From Intestinimonas massiliensis (ex Afouda et al. 2020) (GTDB lineage: Bacteria > Bacillota > Clostridia > Oscillospirales > Oscillospiraceae): a stretch of DNA of 64,000 nucleotides. The first letter of the stretch is position 1. Each line of letters opens with the position of its first letter. Below are positions 33,660-43,137 of the stretch, one piece after another. The notes beneath the pieces were generated by a model. The model made no database searches. It worked only from the letters and a program-made list of their open reading frames with translations, and had not been told where the DNA came from. The position numbers were made by a program, and so were the translations under genes. The stretch is taken from contig NZ_LN869529.1 of the NCBI RefSeq assembly GCF_001244995.1, forward strand, positions 971,264 to 1,035,263, given 5' to 3'.

Positions 33660-35708
33660 TCATTCCTTGGCTGAGGGCAGACCTTCGTAAAACTTCCTAA
33701 GTTCGCCCAAACTGCTTGTCCGATTTTTGATAGGCAGGGAGTCCCATGTAATGTCATGATAGCGTTCCGGCGGCTCATCCCGCAGTCTTCGGTCGATGAT
33801 GCAGACAATGCCGGTGTCTGTGAAATTGCGGATCAATCGCCCGATGCCTTGCTTGAGCTTGATAATCATTTCGGGAACGCGAACATCCATCAGAGCATCC
33901 TTAGCAATGGAACACTTATACTCGATAATTGGATCGGGGACAGGGAACGGAAGCCGGAAAATGATGACATTGGAAAGGCTTTTTCCTTCAATGCTGATAC
34001 CTTCCCAATATGCGCCCGTCCCCAGAAGCACGGAGTTCGTATCTTCCTTAAACTCATTCAGCACCTTGTCCTGCGACGATCCCGGCTGTTGCATCAGGAT
34101 TTTGTACGGAAGATTTTTCTCACTGAGAATGGAGTAGACCTCTTCCATGTCGGTCTTTGCCGTAAACAGCACGAGTGCCTTTCCATTGGAAATGCTCAGG
34201 ATCTCAAGCAGCCGCTCCACACCATTTTCAATGAAGGCTTCATGTTCTCTGGTCGGGTGCGGGAGATCGTCGCAATAGTAGATCATGGCGTGTTCATCGT
34301 ATGGATATGGGGAAGGCTTTGGCTCGGATAAGCAGCCGCGATCACCAGCGGGAAAGCCGGTATTGCTGATAAAGTAAGAATACTGTTCTTCCAGAGACCC
34401 GCTCGTGGCGTTCGTCAGCGTGGCAGAGGTCAAGATGGTTCTTTCATCACCATTGAAGTATAGGCGGCTCACAATTTCTTTTGTGTTTTTAGGGCAATAG
34501 ACAAGTTCCGTGTTGCTGCCGTGCTGCTCGATCCAGATCAGCATATCGTCTATCTGGTCAAGAAGCTCCGAAAGGGATTCGCTGACGGCATCCAGATCAT
34601 CAGAGGCAGCAAAGGAACGGTTGTTTCTGAAATCCATGCTGGAATAAATCTGAATGCTGGACGAAAGGTTATGTATGGCGGCGTTCATTTCAGTAAGCAG
34701 CTCAACTGCGCTGCCGTTTTGGTCAAAGAAAAAGCGGTCAGCATAGCGCATATCCTGATCTGCCTCGTTGATCTGCTTTTGGACTTGTGTTTTCAGGCAG
34801 TTATAGAAGGCGATGATTGAGCTTTCCGCCTCTCGCTTTTCTCTGGACACACTGCTCTGGTCAAAGGATCGCAGCTCATAGAATGCGCTCTTAATCATTC
34901 CAAAGAGCATACCTTGCCCGAAACGCTCCGTTGTGGCACTCCGCACCTTATCATCCAAGTTGTGTGCTTCATCCACGACAAGCAGATCAGCGGCGGCGTT
35001 AATCAGCCCGTCCTGACCGCGCCGGAGTTTCATGAGATGCTGGGTTAGAAAATCCTGATTGCACAGTACCACTCCATCCGTAAACTTTAATGCTGCGCGG
35101 ACTTTGTAATACTTGCACTTCTTTTCACAGGAGCCACAATTCTTCATGCTGAACCGCTGCACGTTTACCTTGTCCCAGACTCCTTGCGGCAAAACCTCCG
35201 GGAAATCCTTGCGTTCCTCATACCCTTGCTTGATTCCTTCTTTGATCGCGTCCGGTGGGTCTGCTTTCGGGTCACACATATACTCATCTGCGCGTTTGTT
35301 GCAGAGATAATGGGTCTGTCCTTTTGCGAGGATAACATCTCTGTTCAGCCCAAGAAGGGGCATTACCGCGTGGACATCGCGCCAGAGCTGTTCTTGAAGC
35401 GCAATGGTCGAGGTTGCGATGATAACCGGCTTGTTCATGCGTTTGCTGTACAGCAGCACCGGCACAAGATAGCCAAAGGACTTTCCAATGCCCACGCCAG
35501 CTTCAATCGCAAAATGCTGATCGTTTATGAGGGCGTCCACAATCTCAAAGGACATATCCTGCTGTCCCTCACGCATTTCCAAACCATGCTGCGGGGCTTC
35601 ATCCCAAAAGAAGGTGCTGACTTGCTCACTCATGGAGTACAGCTCTGCTTTTCTGCGCTTTTTCCGTTCCTCCAATGTATTGAATCCAAAATAGAATCTG
35701 TTGTCCAT
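33660..35708 (-). CDS. DinG/XPD-family ATP-dependent helicase
   Basis: 682 residues. Superfamily 2 iron-sulphur helicase: Walker A AIEAGVGIGKSFGYLVP at about residue 70, four cysteines for the Fe-S cluster between about 135 and 200 (LCNKRADEYMC and KNCGSCEKKCKYY), VVDEAHNLDD (motif II) at about 240, and C-terminal LLGTGAYWEGISIEGK and QGIGRLIRN (motif VI). No exonuclease domain precedes it. These enzymes unwind 5'-to-3'. It follows the NYN gene by 29 bases and has GGGAGGA before ATG 35708. Confidence 0.9.
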   Translation of the reverse strand: MDNRFYFGFNTLEERKKRRKAELYSMSEQVSTFFWDEAPQHGLEMREGQQDMSFEIVDALINDQHFAIEAGVGIGKSFGYLVPVLLYSKRMNKPVIIATSTIALQEQLWRDVHAVMPLLGLNRDVILAKGQTHYLCNKRADEYMCDPKADPPDAIKEGIKQGYEERKDFPEVLPQGVWDKVNVQRFSMKNCGSCEKKCKYYKVRAALKFTDGVVLCNQDFLTQHLMKLRRGQDGLINAAADLLVVDEAHNLDDKVRSATTERFGQGMLFGMIKSAFYELRSFDQSSVSREKREAESSIIAFYNCLKTQVQKQINEADQDMRYADRFFFDQNGSAVELLTEMNAAIHNLSSSIQIYSSMDFRNNRSFAASDDLDAVSESLSELLDQIDDMLIWIEQHGSNTELVYCPKNTKEIVSRLYFNGDERTILTSATLTNATSGSLEEQYSYFISNTGFPAGDRGCLSEPKPSPYPYDEHAMIYYCDDLPHPTREHEAFIENGVERLLEILSISNGKALVLFTAKTDMEEVYSILSEKNLPYKILMQQPGSSQDKVLNEFKEDTNSVLLGTGAYWEGISIEGKSLSNVIIFRLPFPVPDPIIEYKCSIAKDALMDVRVPEMIIKLKQGIGRLIRNFTDTGIVCIIDRRLRDEPPERYHDITWDSLPIKNRTSSLGELRKFYEGLPSAKE

Positions 35709-35737
35709 CCACATTCCTCCCGGAATAGAAACCAAGG

Positions 35738-37129
35738 CTATCCGCGTTTCAGTTCAATGCTGACGTTTCCGTTCTCGTCGATGGTCAGCGTCATGTGTCT
35801 GATGTGCTTCTCATAGAACTGCCGCCGCTCTGCGGGAGACATTTCGATCCTCGTGTTTCGCAGAGCAGCGTCAAACATATCGTTGACGTTCAGGTGAACG
35901 GAGTTGTCAATCCAGCGGTACATCTCCTTGAATAGTGCGTTTTTCTTGATGTCCTCGCTGTTGCCAGAGTAGAAGTCATCCAGATAGCAGTAGAATATCC
36001 CGGATTCTGCGAGTGCCGCCTTCATATCCGGTCCGCATTTTTCCCGCTCAATCATGACAAGGAATCTGGCGTCCGGCAAGGAAGAGATAAGCCCCCAGTA
36101 GTCGGAATCGCTTGAGACAATGACGAAGGAATCCACTTGCTTCTGGTAGTGTTCCTGACAGGCTCTTGCAGTGAGCTTGATGTCTACCAGTGATTTGTTC
36201 TGCTTGATCCGCTCAATCATGATATGTTCAACGGGGATGCGGATGTAGTTTTCAAGAATCCGCCATGCCGTAGCAGTATGCACGTCATCAAAGAGAATGA
36301 TCGCCGTAATCTTCTGCATGACCTCATAATCAAGATTTTTTAGCGTGGCGCACAGCTTGTACGGGTCAGAGTTTTCGCAGTCCACTACTAATACGGTTTT
36401 CTCGCTGTCATCTATGAAGTCGTAGATATTGTTTTTTACAAAAGCCCCTGCATCAGAGACTTTACTGTATTCCGTGAAGGCGTCGCAATGCCATTGATAA
36501 AGCAGGGTAGCAAACTTCTTATCGTTATAGAGGACATTACCCTCGTCCATCGGTACCCAGTTGATATACATTTGATAGGGGTAGTAGGAGAGACTTGCGT
36601 AATAGATGTCCGCAGCATCTTTCGTTCCGTCCTCTGTCAAGCCGTTTGGCATGATGAACAGCTCTTTTATGTACGCCCAGTTAATCCAGATTGGAAAGAG
36701 GCTTTTGCAGTTGTTAATGCGGTCTGAAATCAGCCGGTTGATCTCGATAATGTGGTGGCAGAGCTTTGTACTCGACTTTTTGATAAAGCTGATTCCGTCA
36801 TTTGAAAGCTGCTGCATACTGGACATTGGAAGAATCTCAGGCATCGAAAGAAGCCCACGGTATTCCATCCGCATGATGTCATTTATTTTCCGGTAATTGC
36901 GCTCAATGGCGGTGCGGATGATACATAGATTACGAATGATGCGGGCATTTTTATCCTGTTCAAGCCGGTTGTATATCTCTATCTTCGGCGGCTCGTGTTC
37001 ATTTTGGAAAATACGAAGCGGGACGCCGATCAGGTAGGCGACCTTTGACACAAGCTCATAGGTGCTGTCTTTGTAGGCAATCTGCTCTCCGGCATATTCG
37101 ACGCCATTCAACATGACTGAATTGCCCAT
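35738..37129 (-). CDS. NYN-domain protein, putative ribonuclease
   Basis: 463 residues. N-terminal 200 residues are helical and unrecognised. The NYN (PIN-like) domain spans about 240-390: TVLVVDCENSDPYKL (first acidic site), AIILFDDVHTAT, KSLVDIKLTARACQEHY (second), SFVIVSSDSDYWGLI (third). NYN enzymes usually cleave RNA with metal ions bound by these aspartates. It lies 25 bases after hsdR and just before a DinG-like helicase, so the two form a candidate nuclease/helicase pair. AAAGGAG precedes ATG 37129. Confidence 0.85.
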   Translation of the reverse strand: MGNSVMLNGVEYAGEQIAYKDSTYELVSKVAYLIGVPLRIFQNEHEPPKIEIYNRLEQDKNARIIRNLCIIRTAIERNYRKINDIMRMEYRGLLSMPEILPMSSMQQLSNDGISFIKKSSTKLCHHIIEINRLISDRINNCKSLFPIWINWAYIKELFIMPNGLTEDGTKDAADIYYASLSYYPYQMYINWVPMDEGNVLYNDKKFATLLYQWHCDAFTEYSKVSDAGAFVKNNIYDFIDDSEKTVLVVDCENSDPYKLCATLKNLDYEVMQKITAIILFDDVHTATAWRILENYIRIPVEHIMIERIKQNKSLVDIKLTARACQEHYQKQVDSFVIVSSDSDYWGLISSLPDARFLVMIEREKCGPDMKAALAESGIFYCYLDDFYSGNSEDIKKNALFKEMYRWIDNSVHLNVNDMFDAALRNTRIEMSPAERRQFYEKHIRHMTLTIDENGNVSIELKRG

Positions 37130-37154
37130 GATCTACTCCTTTCTCGTAGGGGAG

Positions 37155-40100
37155 TTAAGCGGTCATTACATTGTCTGTCCACATCTCACACTGGCTCATG
37201 ACAGTCTGGACAGCATCATCCATACCCTCAGGCGGATATTTGTGTTTTTTCAGCAGCCTTTTGACAAGACGGCGCATTCCTGCTCTTGCGCTCTCTTTCT
37301 TTTGCCAGTCTATTGTCTGGTTTTTGCGAAGCAAATCTGTCAGTTCTTTCGTGATAGCAATAAGCTCATCATGCTCGTAAAAGTCCTTGATTGCTTGCGG
37401 CTTCGTCAGAGCATCATAGAAAGCAAGTTCGTCCGCTGTCAATCCAAGTTTTTCACCCTCGGCGGCAGCAGCGGCAATGTCTTTCGCCAGCTTGAGTAAT
37501 TCTTGAATGACTTCCTCGTTGGTCAGCATTCCGTTCAAATAGCGGTTCATTGCGCTCTGAATGATTTCGGAGAACTTCTCAGACTTGACGATATTTGTTC
37601 GGCGGTAAACAGAGACCTGTTCGGAAATCAGTTTTTTCAGGAGTTCGACTGCAAGATTCTTCTCCTTCATGTTTGCCACTTCTTCAAGGAACTTCGGATC
37701 GAACAACGAAAACTCAGTCTGGACATCAGAGAAAAGGTTGATAACGCCTTCGCTTTTGATACTGTGCTTCAAAAGCTCGTTAATGCGCTCATTTACTTCC
37801 GGAAGCGTAAACTTCTTTCCGGTACCGCCTGAAACCAAGCGCACGGTCATTGTTCTTACGGACTCGAAGAAAGCTGCCTCCATGCGAGTTTGCTCGTCTA
37901 CCAAGCTGCTGCACAGCGAAAGTGCCTGCTTGAGAAGCAGGGCTTCTTTGATAAACACATTCTGTGTCTTCTCATGGTCGGGAAGCTCGTACTCTGCAAC
38001 ACTCTTGCCGAGTATGAAGTTCACTCCGCCGCTGATGAGCTTCGCCCTGTCAAGGTCGCTTCCGGTCATGAATTTCTCATAACTGAATCCGTGGAACAAA
38101 TCTCTGCAAATAGAGAGCTTTTCAAGGAACTTCGGATATGCAGCCTTGCTTACATCTGTATCACCATAGTTCTTCTTGTCTCTGGCAGTATAGTCGTTCA
38201 TTGCCTGTTTCAGTGCAGCCGCAATACCAACGTAATCGACAACCAAACCGCCTTCTTTATCTTTGAAGACACGATTGACGCGGGCGATAGCTTGCATCAG
38301 GTTGTGTCCAGCCATCGGCTTATAGACATACATCGTAGCAAGGGAGGGAACATCAAAGCCGGTCAGCCACATATCCACGACGATGGCGATTTTCAGCGGA
38401 GAGTTGTTGTCTTTGAATTTCCGCGCCATATCGTCCTTATGAGCTTTGTTGCCGATAATCTCACGCCATTCTTCGGGATCGTTATTGCCTTGCGTCATGA
38501 CCACTGCAATCTTTTCCGTCCACGCTGGGCGTAGCTCAAGAATGCGCTTATAAATCTTCATTGCTATGGGACGCGAATAAGCAACGATCATCGCCTTGCC
38601 GGTCAGGATATTCTCACGGTAATTCTCGTAATGATCAAGAATGTCATTTACCAAGGAATTGATCGTCTGGTCGGCACCGAGGATTGCTTCCATCTGACCA
38701 AGTTCCTTTTTGCTCTTTTCAATGACATACGGATCGGCGTTGTCAGCCATAATATCATACTCATTATCGATCAGATGGAGGGTGTTCTCGTCGAGTTTCA
38801 GGTGAATCACACGGCTCTCGTAATAGACGGGTCTTGTAGCTCCGTCTTCAACTGCCTGTGTCATATCATAGATGTCGATGTAATCACCGAAGACTTCTCG
38901 TGTGCTGCGATCTTTTGTGGAGATCGGTGTTCCGGTGAATCCAATGTAGGTCGCATTAGGAAGCGTGTCTCTTATAATGCGGGCAGTGCCGATAACGGTT
39001 TTCGCCTCGACTTCGCCGTTGTCCTTCTGCTTGACCACAACCTTCTCATTGAGACCATATTGCCCACGATGCGCTTCATCAGCCATCACGATAATGTTCC
39101 GGCGTTCCGAAAGAGCTTCGTTGCTTTCTTCAAACTTCTGCATGGTCGTGAAGATTATGCCGTTTGCCTGTCTGTTTGCAAGCAGTTCTTTCAGATTCTT
39201 GCGGCTCTCAGCGTGCTGCGGCGTTTGCCGGAGGAAGTCCTTGCAGCGGGCGAATTGTCCGTAAAGCTGGTCGTCCAGATCGTTACGGTCGGTAATGACA
39301 ACGATAGTGGGGCTTTCTAACGCTTCTTGCAGATAATGAGCATAGAAGACCATAGACAACGATTTTCCGCTGCCCTGTGTATGCCAGAAGACGCCGCCCT
39401 TGCCGTCTGTCACAGTCGCGTGCTTCGTAGACTCAATCGCCTTTTTGACTGCAAAATACTGATGATACCCAGCGAGTATCTTGAATGTATTCTGTCCATC
39501 CACATTAAAGCAGATGAAGTTTTTCACGATGTCAAGGAAGCGGGTCTTCTCAAACAGTCCTACAAAGAATGTGTCAAATGATGCGTGTTGCGTATTCTCA
39601 TAGCTGCCGTCTGTTGTTTTCCACTCCATAAAGCGGTCTTCGCCGGACGTGATTGTACCAGCCTTTGAAGTGGTCAAGTCGCTCATGACACATACCGCAT
39701 TATAAATGAACATAGAGGGGATCTCATACATATAGTTCCGGAGCTGGCGGTATGCTGCGGAAGCGTCGGTTTCTTCGCGGGACGGAGACTTCAACTCCAC
39801 AATGACGAGCGGGAGACCATTGACAAAGAGAATCACATCTGGTCTTTTTTCGGAGTTCTCAATGAAAGTCCATTGATTCGCAACTGTGAACTCGTTACTG
39901 GCAGGATTTTTGAAGTCTACAAGGTAAACAAGGGTAGAGCGTTCTTCACCCTTGTCATAGTATTTTACCGGGACTCCGTTTTGGAGGTAGTCCATAAAGA
40001 CCATGTTCTTCTGCAAGAGCGTTCCAGTTTCAAAGTTCTTGAGCTTATAGATTGCCTCCGTCAGAGCGTCCATAGGTAGGCTCTTGTTGATCCGCTGCAA

Positions 40101-40244
40101 GGAAGGCAGCAGAACATCCTCATAAAGCGGCGAGTGATAATCGCGCTCCACGTCCGGTCCATAGATATAGTTATAGCCCAGTTCTTCATTGAGAAGCTGC
40201 AAGACAGCGTTCTCGTAATTTGATTCTGTAAAATATCCTGCCAT
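37155..40244 (-). CDS. hsdR: Type I restriction enzyme R subunit
   Basis: 1029 residues, normal length. N-terminal PD-(D/E)XK nuclease RPDVILFVNGLPLVIVELK (about 140-160), SF2 translocase with Walker A WHTQGSGKSLSMVFYA (about 285), MADEAHRGQYG (DEAH box, about 395), and motif VI region NLMQAIARVNRVFKDKEGG (about 635). It cleaves DNA far from the recognition site when the HsdM2S core meets unmethylated targets. It follows the DUF262 gene by 16 bases, with GGGAG before the start. Confidence 0.95.
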   Translation of the reverse strand: MAGYFTESNYENAVLQLLNEELGYNYIYGPDVERDYHSPLYEDVLLPSLQRINKSLPMDALTEAIYKLKNFETGTLLQKNMVFMDYLQNGVPVKYYDKGEERSTLVYLVDFKNPASNEFTVANQWTFIENSEKRPDVILFVNGLPLVIVELKSPSREETDASAAYRQLRNYMYEIPSMFIYNAVCVMSDLTTSKAGTITSGEDRFMEWKTTDGSYENTQHASFDTFFVGLFEKTRFLDIVKNFICFNVDGQNTFKILAGYHQYFAVKKAIESTKHATVTDGKGGVFWHTQGSGKSLSMVFYAHYLQEALESPTIVVITDRNDLDDQLYGQFARCKDFLRQTPQHAESRKNLKELLANRQANGIIFTTMQKFEESNEALSERRNIIVMADEAHRGQYGLNEKVVVKQKDNGEVEAKTVIGTARIIRDTLPNATYIGFTGTPISTKDRSTREVFGDYIDIYDMTQAVEDGATRPVYYESRVIHLKLDENTLHLIDNEYDIMADNADPYVIEKSKKELGQMEAILGADQTINSLVNDILDHYENYRENILTGKAMIVAYSRPIAMKIYKRILELRPAWTEKIAVVMTQGNNDPEEWREIIGNKAHKDDMARKFKDNNSPLKIAIVVDMWLTGFDVPSLATMYVYKPMAGHNLMQAIARVNRVFKDKEGGLVVDYVGIAAALKQAMNDYTARDKKNYGDTDVSKAAYPKFLEKLSICRDLFHGFSYEKFMTGSDLDRAKLISGGVNFILGKSVAEYELPDHEKTQNVFIKEALLLKQALSLCSSLVDEQTRMEAAFFESVRTMTVRLVSGGTGKKFTLPEVNERINELLKHSIKSEGVINLFSDVQTEFSLFDPKFLEEVANMKEKNLAVELLKKLISEQVSVYRRTNIVKSEKFSEIIQSAMNRYLNGMLTNEEVIQELLKLAKDIAAAAAEGEKLGLTADELAFYDALTKPQAIKDFYEHDELIAITKELTDLLRKNQTIDWQKKESARAGMRRLVKRLLKKHKYPPEGMDDAVQTVMSQCEMWTDNVMTA

Positions 40245-40260
40245 AGTTTGTCACTCCCTT

Positions 40261-42084
40261 TTACGCCAGACTCGCCCCGAACTGATCCAGCGTGTTTTCT
40301 GCATCTCTGTCAGTGACGGGCTTATTCATCGCTTTTTCAATTAGGTTTAGAAGGCTTTTTGCTCTGTCGATGAAATAGCCATTGAAGTCATCTGCCTTCA
40401 ATTCTGCATAGTTGATAAAGTGCGATTCCACCCGTGCTTGCAACTCATTCTCGGTCAGTCCATCAACCTTCTTTAGAATTGCCCCCAGATACTCACTCGG
40501 CGCATTTCCGCCAATCGAGCGGTTGGTGGCTGGAAGAATCGGGGTCTTGTTAATGATGGAATTATACCGTTCGCGCTTGATGCCCATTTTCTCGCAATAT
40601 GCTTCGGGGAATATATGGTGAATATCCGGAGACTCAAGCATACTGTTTACAATGTCAATCGTCGTGTTGTTCATAAAGTCACGACACTTCTCCTTGTAAA
40701 GAAGAGCCATTATACCTTTATATGCCGCGCTCAAGCGAGTTTGAAGGGTTAGCAGCCGCGTAGAAGAAAAGACTGCGCTGTTAATCGTGTGCATTGCATT
40801 CGGACGTCCATTGACCTCTTCAACCATGTCCTCAATGTCATAGGCATAGCGGGTTTCGTTCGCACCGCCATACATCTCACCCAAAATCCCGCACCAATAC
40901 CACCGAGAAAGAGTTTTGATTGTGTTTGGCTCATTGCATTTGGATTTTCCGAGAACAGCGCAGATTGCCGCAAGTGGAATCAACTGCGTTGTATAGGGCA
41001 AATCTCTTTGACGGAAAACGCACTGATCCCGAAGAAGAAACTCCTTTGCGATTTTGAACCCAGACAGCACTGCATCCCGGTTCGCTATGTACGATTCATA
41101 AGGAAGTCCCAGAACATCTTTCTTTTTGCAGGAGATTGTGTTTGTCTTTCCAGACTGCTTGTTCAAATAGCTTGTAAAGAGACAAACCGTTGTCAGGAAG
41201 GTAGTCTCATCAATCCCATCGAACAGGTCTGTTCTCAGCGTGTCACCGAAACCGCAAATTGTATTTCGACACTGCACCCAGTCTTTTCTCAGGTCAAAGT
41301 CTCTTGTGGCATAAGTTGCGGTAACAAGCTCAAACACCGTGAGAGGAACACCACCGGTATTGACGTTCTCAAACACCTTGCACACTGCCTCTCGCGGCGT
41401 GGACTTGTCCAGCGTAATCACAGGCAGCTTATACCCGGAAATTGTATTCAGCACATCCGCCTGAAAACGCTTGAACTCGTCCATTGCCTCCGGCTTCATT
41501 CCATAGTGCGTCATGTAGCCCATGAACCAGTCCATAACGGCGTTGCTATCGAACACAATATTGACCGGGAACAGCTTATTCTCGTATTCATATTCTCTGG
41601 TTGAGAGGTCGAGCTTCACATCACGGTCAAAGTTTTCTTTGATCTTGCGGTCTTCCGGAATAGACAAGACTGCATCAAAACGATCCTCATCATCGTCAAG
41701 GCACTTCTCCATTGAGAGATAGTAATAACGCTTAATAGCCTTGCCTTTTTCTGTTTTGGTCGAGACCGGCTCTTTAGAGGATGTTGCCTGATAGATGGAA
41801 GTAAGTCGCTGCTGTCCATCAAGAATCAAATGCTCCGGCTTTACTGAGACGCCTTTTACGCCCGTAATTGTGCGGTATTTGAATTGAATGTCCGGATTAC
41901 CGTATTGTAGCCGCATAATGGCACCCATAGGGTAGCCTTGCGACAAACTGGCGATAATTCCTCTAATTCGGTTATCATCCCAAGTCCAGTCGCGCTGAAA
42001 CTCCGGCAACTGCATTGAGCCGGACTTAACCTCCGCTAAAAGCTGACTTAGGTTTGTATCAAGAGATTGTGGTGAAATAATCAC
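40261..42084 (-). CDS. GmrSD-like DUF262/DUF1524 protein
   Basis: 607 residues. N-terminal DUF262 (GmrS-like) domain with PEFQRDWTWDDNRIRGII and the nucleotide-binding HLILDGQQRLTSIYQ; C-terminal HNH-type DUF1524 region with SPDIHHIFPEAYCEKMG and RYNSIINKTPILP. Single-chain GmrSD enzymes act as type IV restriction systems against modified phage DNA. The start is GTG 42084 after AAGGAGG. It sits inside the type I operon between the specificity region and hsdR. Confidence 0.88.
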   Translation of the reverse strand: MIISPQSLDTNLSQLLAEVKSGSMQLPEFQRDWTWDDNRIRGIIASLSQGYPMGAIMRLQYGNPDIQFKYRTITGVKGVSVKPEHLILDGQQRLTSIYQATSSKEPVSTKTEKGKAIKRYYYLSMEKCLDDDEDRFDAVLSIPEDRKIKENFDRDVKLDLSTREYEYENKLFPVNIVFDSNAVMDWFMGYMTHYGMKPEAMDEFKRFQADVLNTISGYKLPVITLDKSTPREAVCKVFENVNTGGVPLTVFELVTATYATRDFDLRKDWVQCRNTICGFGDTLRTDLFDGIDETTFLTTVCLFTSYLNKQSGKTNTISCKKKDVLGLPYESYIANRDAVLSGFKIAKEFLLRDQCVFRQRDLPYTTQLIPLAAICAVLGKSKCNEPNTIKTLSRWYWCGILGEMYGGANETRYAYDIEDMVEEVNGRPNAMHTINSAVFSSTRLLTLQTRLSAAYKGIMALLYKEKCRDFMNNTTIDIVNSMLESPDIHHIFPEAYCEKMGIKRERYNSIINKTPILPATNRSIGGNAPSEYLGAILKKVDGLTENELQARVESHFINYAELKADDFNGYFIDRAKSLLNLIEKAMNKPVTDRDAENTLDQFGASLA

Positions 42085-42107
42085 GTCTGCGCCTCCTTCA
42101 TTGAGTT

Positions 42108-42467
42108 TTACTGATCGGACGAGCCCAGTCTGCTTTCCAAATCTGAAATATCGCTGCGGATGGAAGAGATGTCCGACTCAATATCGTCAACCCGCTCGGA
42201 TAAAGAAGCCTGCTGACTTTGAATGTACTCCATTTGTGAGTATAGACCTCGCACTGCCAGAATCAATTCTACCATCAGCCCCTTATCATCGAGGGAGAGA
42301 AGACGGTCTTTTTCAGCCTGTATCTTTTCCGCCTCCTGTTGAAGCCGCTCTTTCTCACGAACTGCTTCTGCTGCGGCTTTCTCAAGACGAACCCGTTCCT
42401 TTTCAAGACGCTTTTTCTGGCGCTCGTCTTTGCTTTTTTTCAAGCTCTCCTGAACTTTATCAAACAT
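42108..42467 (-). CDS. Small coiled-coil protein preceding the DUF262 gene
   Basis: 119 residues, nearly all coiled coil: a basic/acidic first half (KSKDERQKKRLEKERVRLEK, EREKERLQQ-like) and a C-terminal heptad region (VDDIESDISSIRSDISDLES). No catalytic motif. GGAGG precedes ATG 42467. It begins 20 bases from an hsdS inversion site and is followed 23 bases on by the DUF262 gene, so it may be an accessory subunit of that enzyme. Confidence 0.75.
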   Translation of the reverse strand: MFDKVQESLKKSKDERQKKRLEKERVRLEKAAAEAVREKERLQQEAEKIQAEKDRLLSLDDKGLMVELILAVRGLYSQMEYIQSQQASLSERVDDIESDISSIRSDISDLESRLGSSDQ

Positions 42468-43137
42468 GGTACAACCTCCAAATCAGGTAAACGATAATTT
42501 ACAGCAACAAGCGTTCTCAGTATTTGATAATCTCATAGCTAATGCCGAAAACAACGATTACACTGTGTCCGACTATGCTTTTCTTAACCCCAAGCGGACA
42601 TTGGCAAAAAACCAAGTGGCGAGAAGCATAGATATGAGCCAGCTATCGACAAGCGGGGCTTTTCCGTCCGGCTGGGAAATGAAGCCGTTTAACGGGGGAA
42701 TGCGGTTTACAAACGGAGATACGCTTTTAGCTCGCATTACTCCCTGTCTCGAAAACGGCAAAACTGCTTTCATTGACTTTCTTGATGATGGTGAAGTTGC
42801 TTTTGGCTCGACGGAGTATATTGTCCTCGCACCGAAAAATGACACACCACCCGAAATGCTATATTGTTTGGCTCGCTATCCAGCATTCGTCGATTATGCA
42901 GTCAAAAACATGAACGGAAGTAGCGGGAGACAACGTGTTTCTGCCGAAACAGTAGGGCAATACCGACTTCCCTTGTTTGACAAGCACAGTCTGGTGCTAT
43001 TTAAGGAGGTTGTCTCACCAATGTTTTTGAAGATGCGCTACAATTCCCTTGAAAATATGAGACTGGCTGAACTGCGAGATGCGTTATTGCCTAAACTCAT
43101 GTCCGGCGAGATCGATGTCTCTGCCGTCCAGCTCTAA
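42466..43137 (+). CDS. Silent HsdS half-cassette (second target-recognition domain, inverted)
   Basis: In opposite orientation to the operon. From the inversion site (VNDNLQQQAFSVFDNLI) it encodes a complete second target-recognition domain and the same C-terminus as the expressed hsdS (LPKLMSGEIDVSAVQL). The ATG at 42466 has no ribosome site, so it is silent here. Inversion between the sites at 42488 and 45430 would join it in frame to the first half of the expressed hsdS and change specificity. Confidence 0.88.
   Translation: MVQPPNQVNDNLQQQAFSVFDNLIANAENNDYTVSDYAFLNPKRTLAKNQVARSIDMSQLSTSGAFPSGWEMKPFNGGMRFTNGDTLLARITPCLENGKTAFIDFLDDGEVAFGSTEYIVLAPKNDTPPEMLYCLARYPAFVDYAVKNMNGSSGRQRVSAETVGQYRLPLFDKHSLVLFKEVVSPMFLKMRYNSLENMRLAELRDALLPKLMSGEIDVSAVQL
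42488..42501 (+). repeat. hsdS inversion site a
   Basis: TAAACGATAATTTA, one of four identical 14-bp copies in the hsdS locus; plus orientation. It falls within codons for the conserved (N)DNL linker of HsdS. Confidence 0.9.
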
